From: Azospirillum brasilense
GTDB taxonomy: Bacteria; Pseudomonadota; Alphaproteobacteria; Azospirillales; Azospirillaceae
Assembly: GCF_007827815.1 (NCBI RefSeq)
Contig: NZ_VITH01000016.1
Coordinates: 101,299 to 165,298 of the forward strand
Reading direction: 5' to 3'
Length of the DNA stretch: 64,000 bases
Part shown: piece by piece, positions 24,130 through 31,785 of the stretch
How the letters are laid out: each line of letters opens with the position of its first letter
Numbering within the stretch: position 1 is the first letter of the stretch
Position numbers and translations under genes: made by a program
Notes under the pieces: generated by a model
Told to the model about the DNA's origin: nothing
The model's database searches: none
The model's input: only the letters and a program-made list of their open reading frames with translations

Positions 24130-25248
24130 ATGGAGCGGGTGGACTGCGTCGTGGTGGGGGCCGGAGTGATCGGGCTGGCGGTCGCCCGGCGGCTGGCGCG
24201 CGCCGGCCGGGACGTGGTGATTCTGGAAGCCGCCGAGGCCATCGGCACGGGCACCAGTTCGCGCAATTCCGAGGTCATCCACGCCGGACTCTATTACCCC
24301 ACGGGAAGCGTCCGGGCGCGGCTGTGCGTGGCCGGGCGCGACGCGCTGTACGCCTTCTGCGCCGCGCATGGCGTCGCGCACCAGCGCATCGGCAAGCTGA
24401 TCGTCGCCACCGAGGAAGCCCAGCTGCCTCGCCTGGCGGCCATCCAGGCGCAGGCCGCGGCCAACGGGGTAAACGATCTGCGCGCGCTTTCCGCCGCCGA
24501 GGCGGCCGCGCTGGAACCGAACCTGCGCTGCGTCGGCGCCCTGCTGTCGCCCTCCACCGGCATCATCGACAGCCACGGGCTGATGCTGGCCCTTCAGGGC
24601 GACGCGGAGGACTCCGGCGCCATGCTCGCCTTGCGGAGCCCGCTGGAGCGCGGCCACCGCACCGCCGACGGCTTCGAACTGGCGGTCGGCGGTGCGGAGC
24701 CGGTGCGCATCGCCTGCACCACCCTGGTCAACGCCGCCGGGCTGGGCGCCTGGACCGTGGCACGGAGCCTGGAGGGGTTTCCCGCGGATCGGATCCCCCC
24801 GCGCGTTCTGGCCAAAGGCAACTATTACGCCCTGACCCGGGGGCGCTCCCCCTTTTCACGGCTGGTCTACCCGGTCCCGGTGGAGGGCGGCCTGGGCGTC
24901 CACCTGACGCTCGACCTCGCCGGACAGGCCCGCTTCGGCCCCGACGTGGAATGGCTGGTGCCGGAGGATTACGACCGCATCGACTACGCGGTGGATCCTC
25001 GGCGCGCCGAGAGCTTCTACGGCGAGGTCCGGCGCTACTGGCCGGGCCTGCCCGACGGCGCCCTCGTGCCGGCCTACGCCGGTGTCCGTCCGAAGCTGGG
25101 CGGCCCCGGCCAGCCGCAGGCCGATTTCCTGATCCTGGGGCCGGAAGCGCACGGCATCCCCGGCCTCGTCACCCTGTTCGGCATCGAATCACCGGGTCTG
25201 ACCTCCTGCCTCGCCATCGCCGACGAGGTGGCGGCGCGGCTGGCCTGA
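24130..25248 (+). CDS. lhgO: FAD-dependent oxidoreductase, L-2-hydroxyglutarate oxidase/dehydrogenase-like
   Basis: A 372-residue DAO-family flavoprotein. The N-terminal dinucleotide fold is VVVGAGVIGLAVARRLA, followed by SSRNSEVIHAGLYYPTGS (typical of the L-2-hydroxyglutarate oxidase group), and a C-terminal GIESPGLTSCLAIADEVA. Known members oxidise L-2-hydroxyglutarate to 2-oxoglutarate and pass electrons to quinone. No partner gene is adjacent: an RTX gene is divergent and the GtrA operon convergent. The symbol rests on overall resemblance; other glycerol-phosphate-oxidase-like roles are possible. Confidence 0.72.
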   Translation: MERVDCVVVGAGVIGLAVARRLARAGRDVVILEAAEAIGTGTSSRNSEVIHAGLYYPTGSVRARLCVAGRDALYAFCAAHGVAHQRIGKLIVATEEAQLPRLAAIQAQAAANGVNDLRALSAAEAAALEPNLRCVGALLSPSTGIIDSHGLMLALQGDAEDSGAMLALRSPLERGHRTADGFELAVGGAEPVRIACTTLVNAAGLGAWTVARSLEGFPADRIPPRVLAKGNYYALTRGRSPFSRLVYPVPVEGGLGVHLTLDLAGQARFGPDVEWLVPEDYDRIDYAVDPRRAESFYGEVRRYWPGLPDGALVPAYAGVRPKLGGPGQPQADFLILGPEAHGIPGLVTLFGIESPGLTSCLAIADEVAARLA

Positions 25249-25286
25249 GACTCGTGGGCGGCCATGGGCAACAGGACGCGGATGCG

Positions 25287-25715
25287 TTACCCCGCCCCCT
25301 GCGCGGTCCCCTTGCGGGCGAAGCTGAAATGCTTGTGGCCGATGTAGCTTGAGAACACCGGGACGACGACGCCGATCAGATGCGCCACGTCCTCGGGATG
25401 GAAGGTGAAGCCGACGGCAGGGAACAGATATTCGGCGAGCCCGACCGAAATCAGCCAGACCTGGGCGGCCGCCACCATGTTGACCAAGGCGAAGCGCCCA
25501 TACTCGTCGGCCCAACTCCGGCCGGAACTCTGGAAGACGAACAGGCGCGACAGGAGCCAGGCCGTGGTCATGCCGCACAGGTAGGCGACAACGACCGCCC
25601 AGCGGTAGCTCATCGTCGACATCAGGAGATAGCGGGACACCACGTTCACACCGGCGGCGATGCCGCCGGTCACCAGGAAGCGGACGAATTGGCTTTCCCG
25701 CAGCCGCCGGATCAC
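25287..25715 (-). CDS. GtrA-family membrane protein
   Basis: A 142-residue protein with four hydrophobic segments and the GtrA pattern (RFLVTGGIAAGVNVVSRYLL at the start, YLCGMTTAWLLSRLFVF, HKHFSFAR at the end). GtrA proteins are thought to move polyprenyl-phosphate-linked sugars across the inner membrane. The GTG start overlaps the stop of the FAD oxidoreductase gene (GTGA), making it the last gene of the operon. In this setting a lipid-linked pentose is a likely cargo. Confidence 0.85.
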   Translation of the reverse strand: MIRRLRESQFVRFLVTGGIAAGVNVVSRYLLMSTMSYRWAVVVAYLCGMTTAWLLSRLFVFQSSGRSWADEYGRFALVNMVAAAQVWLISVGLAEYLFPAVGFTFHPEDVAHLIGVVVPVFSSYIGHKHFSFARKGTAQGAG

Positions 25716-26995
25716 GACACACGCTCCGCCATCTCCTTGGCGATGCGCACGCTCTCGGCGATGCCGCGGTCCTCCGGATAGTAGGAGGAGGTGTCGGCGA
25801 TCTGCAGCCCGCCGATCGGCGTGACCACCGGCGGCACCATGTCCAGGAAGCCCGGCGGGCAGACCGGCTGGGCATATTTCAGCCGACCGACCGCCGAGGC
25901 CGCAAGGTCGGCATCGCCCAGGTCGGGGTTGACCATCTTCAGGTAGCCGAAGGACTCGTCGATGAAGGCCTGGTCCGGCTGGGCGAACTTCGCATTGTCC
26001 TGCGGCATGTAGTAGGGCACGAAGACCACATGGTCCTTGCCCAGCGGCCGCAGGTTCGAGAATTCGATGATGCCGGGAATCGCCATCCGGTCGTCGTTGG
26101 TGTTGAGCCAGAAGTTGCGGGTGACCGGCTTCTTCAGCTTGTGGACGACGCAGACGACGCCGATGTTGCGCAGGGCGGCGTAGCGCTCCTTCAACGCGCC
26201 GGGCAGGCCCGGGATCATCGCGGGAATCAGCGGCATCGGCACCGTGCTGATGACGGCGCCGAAGGGCCGCCGCTCGCCGCCGGCGATGATGCCGGTGACC
26301 TTGCCGTCCTCCACCTGGATCTCGCTGGTCGGGCAGGACAGGTGGATGCGCCCGCCCATCGCCTCGATGCGCTCGACCAGCCGCCGGACCAGGGTTTCCG
26401 ACCCGCCCTCGATGTAGCCCAGCTCTTCCTGGAACACGCTCCGGCGCGAGGTGCCGACGCGCTTGATGCGGGTCCAGATCCAGGCCGCCGAGATGTCGTG
26501 GCTGAGCTCGTAGAACTTCAGCGTGAACAGCTTCTCCCACAGCACCGTCCAGGCGCGCTCGCCGCCCCAGGCGCGCACCCAGTCGTCGGCGTGGACCCGG
26601 TCGAGCGGACGCCAGTCCGTCCGCTTGGTGGACAGGAACATCTGCGCGCCGTAGCGCAGCTTGGTGAGAAGATCCAGATGCGGGAAGCGCAGCAGCGACA
26701 GCGGATCGCCCCAGGGGTGCAGCCGGCCCTGGTAGAAATAACCCATATGGGTCGGCCGCCAGCGGACCGCGTCGGCGATCCCCAGCTCCTCCATCAGCGC
26801 GAAGGTCGGCGCATCCGCCTTGCACAGGAAATGGTAGAAGCGCTCGATCGACAGGCCGTCGAAATCGAAATGCGCCGCCATTCCGCCCGGACGGTCGTCG
26901 GCCTCGAACACCTCCACCCGGTGCCCGGCCTTCAGAAGATGGTAGGCGGCGGCCAGCCCCATGGCGCCGGCGCCGATCACGGCCACATCGGTCAT
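25712..26995 (-). CDS. NAD(P)/FAD-dependent amine-oxidase-like oxidoreductase
   Basis: A 427-residue flavoprotein with N-terminal VAVIGAGAMGLAAAYHLLKAGHRVEVFEADDRPGG, the classic amine-oxidase/phytoene-desaturase fold, and a C-terminal GGLQIADTSSYYPEDRGIAESVRIAKEMAE. Proteins of this group often sit in surface-polysaccharide clusters beside GtrA, but the substrate is not known to me. A UDP-galactopyranose-mutase-like or sugar-lipid redox role is possible. The gene overlaps gtrA by 4 bp and follows the epimerase gene by 32 bp. Confidence 0.7.
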   Translation of the reverse strand: MTDVAVIGAGAMGLAAAYHLLKAGHRVEVFEADDRPGGMAAHFDFDGLSIERFYHFLCKADAPTFALMEELGIADAVRWRPTHMGYFYQGRLHPWGDPLSLLRFPHLDLLTKLRYGAQMFLSTKRTDWRPLDRVHADDWVRAWGGERAWTVLWEKLFTLKFYELSHDISAAWIWTRIKRVGTSRRSVFQEELGYIEGGSETLVRRLVERIEAMGGRIHLSCPTSEIQVEDGKVTGIIAGGERRPFGAVISTVPMPLIPAMIPGLPGALKERYAALRNIGVVCVVHKLKKPVTRNFWLNTNDDRMAIPGIIEFSNLRPLGKDHVVFVPYYMPQDNAKFAQPDQAFIDESFGYLKMVNPDLGDADLAASAVGRLKYAQPVCPPGFLDMVPPVVTPIGGLQIADTSSYYPEDRGIAESVRIAKEMAERVS

Positions 26996-27027
26996 CGCGC
27001 AAACACTCCCTTGGATTGCAGTCCGCT

Positions 27028-27999
27028 TCAGAATTCGAGGACCACGTCGGCGTATTCGCCGGGACCGTAGGTCTTGCGCACCGCCTCTTCGAAGGGAGTC
27101 GGCGGGACCTTGAAGATGTCCCACCAGGGGATCAGCTCGAAATCGTCGGGCGTCGACAGCGCCTTCAGCTGCTTCGTCGTGAAGGGCGGATTCTTGTCGA
27201 CCACCGCGTAGGTCTTCAGCAGAAGCCAGAACAGGCCGTAGGGGATGGTCAGGACCCTCGCCCGGGCGCCGGTCGTGCGCTTGATGGTGCGGATGATGTC
27301 GATGTAGTCGATCTTCTCGCGCCCGGTGATGTTGTAGGCGCCGCCGTTCGGTCGCGTCTGCAGGCAGGACAGGATGATCCGGCAGAAGTCCATGACGTAG
27401 AGCGGCTGGCGCATGTAGCGCCCGTGGCCGGGGATCGGGAACACCGGCATCCGCTTCATGAAGCGCGACAGCCATCCCAGATGCTTGCGGTCGAACCAGC
27501 CGAACATCAGCGTCGGGCGGAGCACGCAGTGGGCGATCCCGCTCTCCACCACCAGCTTCTCCTGCGCCTTCTTCGTCTCGGTGTACCAGTCGCGCGCCAG
27601 GGAGTTGACCACCGAGGAGCTGATGTGCGCGATGTAGGGCACCTCGTGCCGGCGGCAGGCGGCGAGCGCCCGCTCCGTCGAGACGATGTTGTTGCGGTTG
27701 AACTCCGCCTCGATCTCGCCGCCGATCTGGGCCTGCAGCATGACCACCGCCGCGGCCCCCGCGACGCAGTCCTCCCACGGGCCGGCCTCGGCCATGTCGG
27801 CCTCGATCAGCGTCACGTCGGGGTGCAGCCGGCGCAGGATGGCGCTGTTGGCGGGATGCTTGTCCACCACCACGAGGTTGGTGAAGCCCTGCTCCTTCAG
27901 CAGCACCACGAGGTTCTGGCCGACCAGGCCGGCGCCGCCGAACAGGACCAGCTTGTCGTCCGGCTTCACGAGGGAGGTGTTCGGCACGCTGTTGGACAT
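27028..27999 (-). CDS. NAD-dependent epimerase/dehydratase family protein
   Basis: A 323-residue protein of the extended SDR/NmrA-like type. It has VLFGGAGLVGQNLVVLL (Rossmann loop), AHISSSVVNS and VLRPTLMFGWFDRKHLGWL. The usual YxxxK pair is not obvious: the WYTETKKAQEK region supplies Y-T-E-T-K. The reaction is unknown. It begins 14 bp after the DprE2-like gene and shares its operon, so a sugar-nucleotide or lipid-linked sugar modification is likely. Confidence 0.7.
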   Translation of the reverse strand: MSNSVPNTSLVKPDDKLVLFGGAGLVGQNLVVLLKEQGFTNLVVVDKHPANSAILRRLHPDVTLIEADMAEAGPWEDCVAGAAAVVMLQAQIGGEIEAEFNRNNIVSTERALAACRRHEVPYIAHISSSVVNSLARDWYTETKKAQEKLVVESGIAHCVLRPTLMFGWFDRKHLGWLSRFMKRMPVFPIPGHGRYMRQPLYVMDFCRIILSCLQTRPNGGAYNITGREKIDYIDIIRTIKRTTGARARVLTIPYGLFWLLLKTYAVVDKNPPFTTKQLKALSTPDDFELIPWWDIFKVPPTPFEEAVRKTYGPGEYADVVLEF

Positions 28000-28013
28000 G
28001 GTGGAGGTGGCCC

Positions 28014-28754
28014 TCAAAGCCGAGTTCGTTGGAAGATCGCATCCGGCACGTGGCGGATGACCAGCATGATCCAGCGCCAGAACCACGGGGTGTAGAGCAC
28101 CGCCGGGCCGCGGTTCAAGGCCTTATGGATGTCGCGCGCCACGCGGTCGGGCGTGGCCCACAGGGGGCCGCCCTTGGGCAGGGCGGCGGTCATCGGGGTG
28201 TCGACGAACCCGGGCTCGACCAGGGTCACCGCGACGCCCTTCGGCCCCATGCGGTGGCGCAGCCCTTCGACGAAGACGCGCAGGCCGCCCTTCGCGCTGC
28301 CGTAGACGTAGTTGCTCTGCCGCCCGCGGTCGCCGGCCACCGAGCCGATGACGGCGATGGCCCCGCGGTGCTGGACCTCCATCGCGTTGGCGAGGTGGGT
28401 GAGGATCGAGACGGGGCTGAGGAAATTGCCGGCGATCTCCGACAGGGCCAGGGCGGAATCGGCCTCGCAGGCCCGCTGGTCCGACAGCGTGCCGTGGGCG
28501 ATCAGGGCGGCGTCGATGCCGCCCAGGCTGGCCCAGGCGCGCTCCACCAGGCCCTTGTGCAGCGCCGGGTCGGCGAGGTCGGCCACGGCCGTCTCCACCG
28601 CCTCGGCCCCGCGGGCCTGCAGGTCGCGGCGCACCGCCTCCAGCTTCTCGGGGTTGCGGCCGACCAGGAACAACCGGGCGCCTTCGGCCGCGAAGAGACG
28701 CGCGGTGGCCTCGGCGATGGCCGAGGTCGCGCCGAAGATCAGGACACGCTTCAT
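28014..28754 (-). CDS. short-chain dehydrogenase, DprE2-like (polyprenyl-phospho-pentosyl 2-ulose reductase)
   Basis: A 246-residue classical SDR with VLIFGATSAIAEATARLFA, the catalytic S138 (VIGSVAGDRGR) and Y151xxxK155 (YGSAK). This sequence style matches DprE2, which reduces the 2-keto intermediate of decaprenyl-phospho-ribose to the arabinose form using NADH. Its start overlaps the stop of the DprE1-like oxidase (ATGA), exactly the partner expected for that two-step epimerisation. Confidence 0.78.
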   Translation of the reverse strand: MKRVLIFGATSAIAEATARLFAAEGARLFLVGRNPEKLEAVRRDLQARGAEAVETAVADLADPALHKGLVERAWASLGGIDAALIAHGTLSDQRACEADSALALSEIAGNFLSPVSILTHLANAMEVQHRGAIAVIGSVAGDRGRQSNYVYGSAKGGLRVFVEGLRHRMGPKGVAVTLVEPGFVDTPMTAALPKGGPLWATPDRVARDIHKALNRGPAVLYTPWFWRWIMLVIRHVPDAIFQRTRL

Positions 28755-30169
28755 GATGTGGGTTCTTCCTTGTTCGCTCCCGATCCGGCCGCCGCGCCAT
28801 CGACCCGCCGCCAGAAGCCGGAGGAGAAGCGTGGGTCGACGTGCCGCGCGAATTCGTCCAGCCGCGGGTAGCCGCGCCGGAAGGCGCCGGACGAGACGGC
28901 CCCGTCCTTGGCCGGGTAGACACGCCCGCCCGCCTCGCCGGCGATGCGCTCCAGGCGGTCGAGCAGGCTGTGCGTGCGCGGCCCGTTGTTGGGCAGGTCG
29001 AGCGCCAGCGTCGCTCCCGGCATGGGGAAGGACATCAGGCCGGGCGAGGGCCGGCCGCCCAGCGTCTTGAGCACCGCCAGGAAGGAGGCCTCTCCCGCGG
29101 CGGCGATGGTGCGCATCAGCTCGCGCACGGCGTCCCGCGCCGTCGCCTTGGGAACGGCGCACTGGAATTGGTAGAAGCCGCGCCGGCCGTACATGCGGTT
29201 CCACTGGCCGATCGCGTCGAGCGGGTAGAACACCGGATCCCAGGGCAGGACGCGCGCGACCGGCCGCGGCGGCGCCTTGCGCCAGTAGAGCGCGTTGAAG
29301 GCAGAGACGGACAGGTGGTTGAGCGCGAGGTTGGGCAGCTCGACCGGCATGGAGAAGCGCGGCTCGAAGGCCGCCGCCCTGGCCGGGCTGCCCGCCGGGC
29401 CGTCCGCGGTGTGGCGGGACCGCGAGAAGATGCCGCGGCCGAGCTGGGGGCCGCGCGCCAGGCAATCGATCCAGGCGACCGTGTACTCCCAGTCGGCGAC
29501 CGACTCCTCCGCCAGATCATGGAAGGCGTCCAGATCGCTGTAGCGGATGTCCTCGCTCTCCAGCCACGGCCCCGGCACCGGCTTCAGCTGGATGCGCGCC
29601 GACAGGATCACCCCGGTCAGGCCGATCCCGCCGATGGTCGCGGCGAACAGCGCCGCGTTCTCGTCGGGCGCACAACGGAGCAGGGCGCCGTCGGAACGCA
29701 GCAGTTCCAGCGACAGCACATGGTTGCCGAAGCACCCCGCGCTGTGGTGGTTCTTGCCGTGCACGTCGTTGGCGATGGCGCCGCCGACGGTGACGAACTT
29801 GGTCCCCGGGGTGACCGGCAGGAACCAGGAGCGCCCCGGCCGGTTGCGCCGGTCGAGCAGGCGCAGGATGTCGGCCAGGGTGACGCCGGCCTCGCACTCC
29901 AGGACGCCGGTGTCGGGATCGAAGGCGACGAAGCGGTCGAGCCCGCGCATGTCGATCAGGCAATGGCCGGGATTGAGGCCGCTGTCCCCGTAGGAACGCC
30001 CCATGCCGCAGGCAAGCAGCGTCTCGCCCGGCGGGAGCGCCGTCAGGGCGGCGGCGGCCTCCGCCCGGCCGCCCGGCCGCGCCACCCGGTGCGGGGCGCG
30101 GACGATGCGTCCCCATGACAGGGGACCGCTGCTGTCGCGGAAGGGGCCGTGGGAAGGGGAGGGGGGCAT
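28751..30169 (-). CDS. FAD-binding oxidase, DprE1-like (polyprenyl-phospho-beta-D-ribose 2-oxidase)
   Basis: A 472-residue VAO/FAD_binding_4 flavoprotein. The FAD domain is in the N-terminal half (GMGRSYGDSGLN, PGTKFVTVGGAIANDVHGKNHH), with a substrate-cap region and a conserved C-terminus (GGRVYPAKDGAVSS, YPRLDEFARHVDPRFSSGFWRR). This is the DprE1 pattern. DprE1 oxidises the 2-OH of lipid-linked ribose, the first half of epimerisation to arabinose. ATG 30169 is used; a TTG at 30193 overlapping the UbiA stop is possible. Confidence 0.82.
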   Translation of the reverse strand: MPPSPSHGPFRDSSGPLSWGRIVRAPHRVARPGGRAEAAAALTALPPGETLLACGMGRSYGDSGLNPGHCLIDMRGLDRFVAFDPDTGVLECEAGVTLADILRLLDRRNRPGRSWFLPVTPGTKFVTVGGAIANDVHGKNHHSAGCFGNHVLSLELLRSDGALLRCAPDENAALFAATIGGIGLTGVILSARIQLKPVPGPWLESEDIRYSDLDAFHDLAEESVADWEYTVAWIDCLARGPQLGRGIFSRSRHTADGPAGSPARAAAFEPRFSMPVELPNLALNHLSVSAFNALYWRKAPPRPVARVLPWDPVFYPLDAIGQWNRMYGRRGFYQFQCAVPKATARDAVRELMRTIAAAGEASFLAVLKTLGGRPSPGLMSFPMPGATLALDLPNNGPRTHSLLDRLERIAGEAGGRVYPAKDGAVSSGAFRRGYPRLDEFARHVDPRFSSGFWRRVDGAAAGSGANKEEPTS

Positions 30170-30185
30170 CGCGGTCTCAGACGGC

Positions 30186-31667
30186 TCACGCAAAGTTGGC
30201 CAGCAGGATGGACACCGCGCACAGGGCGCCCAGGCACAGCGACAGGCGGTCCTTGACGGCGAAGAGCACGGGGTCGTCGTGCATCTCGCCGCGTCCGGCC
30301 AGCAGCCACGCGCGGCCCAGCCAGTAGCCGAGAATCCCGCAGATCAGCCACAGCCATTCCGGTGTGCTGTAATGCGACATCGGCGACTGCGCGTCGGTCA
30401 GGAAGATGAAGAAGATCAGGGTGGAGCAGAAGCCGCTCGCCGCCCCCATGCTCATCAGCCACGGCGCATCGCCGGTCCGGTAGCCGCGCCCGGGAATCGC
30501 CTGGACACCCTGTTCCTTCATCACCAGGCATTCGCTGTAGCGCTTGATGCAGGCGAGGCTGAGGAAGAAGAACATCGAGAAGGCCAGCAGCCACGGCGAC
30601 ATCGCGGTCCCCACCGCGGCGATGCCGGCCACGATGCGCAAGGTGAAGAGCAGCGCCAGCACCAGCATGTCGAGGATCGGCTTGCGCTTCAGCCACAGCG
30701 AGTAGGCCAGCGTGATGACGAGGTAGGCTCCGGCCGCAGCGGCGAAGGCGGAGGGCAGCGGCAGCAGAAGCGCGCCCACCACCACCGCGATGACGGGAAT
30801 GGCGAGCAGCCCATGCAGCGTCGGCAGTTCGCCCGAGGCCAACGGACGGTTGCGCTTCGACCGGTGCTGGCGATCCGCCGCCAGATCCAGCAGATCGTTG
30901 ACCAGATAGGAGCCGGACGCGAGCAGCCCGAACACCACGAAGGCGAGCAGGACCAGAGCCACGTCATGCAGGCTGAAGATGCGCCCGGACAGCAGGAGCG
31001 GGACGAACAGCAGGGTGTTCTTGGCCCACTGATGCAGGCGCAGCGCCCGCATCCAGGTCTTCAGGCCCGCCCGCGGAACGTCGAAGGCCGTCGCGACCGT
31101 CACCGACGGCGACAGGAGACGGCCCAGCGCCGCGGTGCGCCCGACCAGAACGGCCGAGCGGCAACGCTCCCAGATGACGATGTCGTGCTTGCCGTCCCCC
31201 GCATAGGTGAAGCGCGGGCCGAACAGCCGCTCGATGGCGACGAGCTTGGCGGAACCGGCGAGGTTGGTCGTGCCGTCGCTGCCGGCCACCACATCGAACA
31301 GGCCCGCGCAGCGCGCGGCGACGCTCTGGACGAGCCGTTCGTCGGAGGCCGAGATCAGGGCAAGCCGGCGGCCCTTCCTGCGCTCTTCCCAAAGCCACGC
31401 CAGAAGCTCCTCGTGGATGGGCAGGCTGGCGATGTCGGGCTGCACCCGGCGCGCGATCTCGCGCTTCATCACCGCCTTGCCGGCGAGGAGCCAGAAGGGC
31501 AGCAGGAAAACGCACCATGGACGGTGCCGCAGAAGCAGGATGACGCTTTCGTAGAGAAGATCGGTGCGCAGGAGCGTGCCGTCGACGTCGACGACGAGCG
31601 GCGGAGCCTCCTCCTGCGGCGATCGGTGCGTATCCGCCATCTCACCGGCGTCGGAACGGGTGGACAT
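30186..31667 (-). CDS. UbiA-family prenyltransferase fused to an N-terminal HAD phosphatase
   Basis: About 493 residues. The N-terminal quarter (about 20-190) is a HAD hydrolase with VVDVDGTLLRTD and LISASDER. The rest is a nine-helix UbiA membrane domain with the Asp motifs NDLLDLAADRQH and its second, degenerate counterpart. In mycobacteria a UbiA enzyme transfers phosphoribose from PRPP to decaprenyl phosphate and a separate phosphatase removes the 5-phosphate; here both activities may be joined. Azorhizobium NoeC is a recalled homologue. ATG 31667 or 31640 could be the start. It opens the operon that continues to gtrA. Confidence 0.82.
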   Translation of the reverse strand: MSTRSDAGEMADTHRSPQEEAPPLVVDVDGTLLRTDLLYESVILLLRHRPWCVFLLPFWLLAGKAVMKREIARRVQPDIASLPIHEELLAWLWEERRKGRRLALISASDERLVQSVAARCAGLFDVVAGSDGTTNLAGSAKLVAIERLFGPRFTYAGDGKHDIVIWERCRSAVLVGRTAALGRLLSPSVTVATAFDVPRAGLKTWMRALRLHQWAKNTLLFVPLLLSGRIFSLHDVALVLLAFVVFGLLASGSYLVNDLLDLAADRQHRSKRNRPLASGELPTLHGLLAIPVIAVVVGALLLPLPSAFAAAAGAYLVITLAYSLWLKRKPILDMLVLALLFTLRIVAGIAAVGTAMSPWLLAFSMFFFLSLACIKRYSECLVMKEQGVQAIPGRGYRTGDAPWLMSMGAASGFCSTLIFFIFLTDAQSPMSHYSTPEWLWLICGILGYWLGRAWLLAGRGEMHDDPVLFAVKDRLSLCLGALCAVSILLANFA

Positions 31668-31785
31668 CACCACAGACAGGGCCGTGATCCTTTTTGGAGC
31701 GCATTGGGAGAAAAGGGTGCGAAATCCCGGTGAAAGTCGCAAAAACAACCCGCGATGTCAAAGCGCCCCGCGTGACGGTTCGGAG

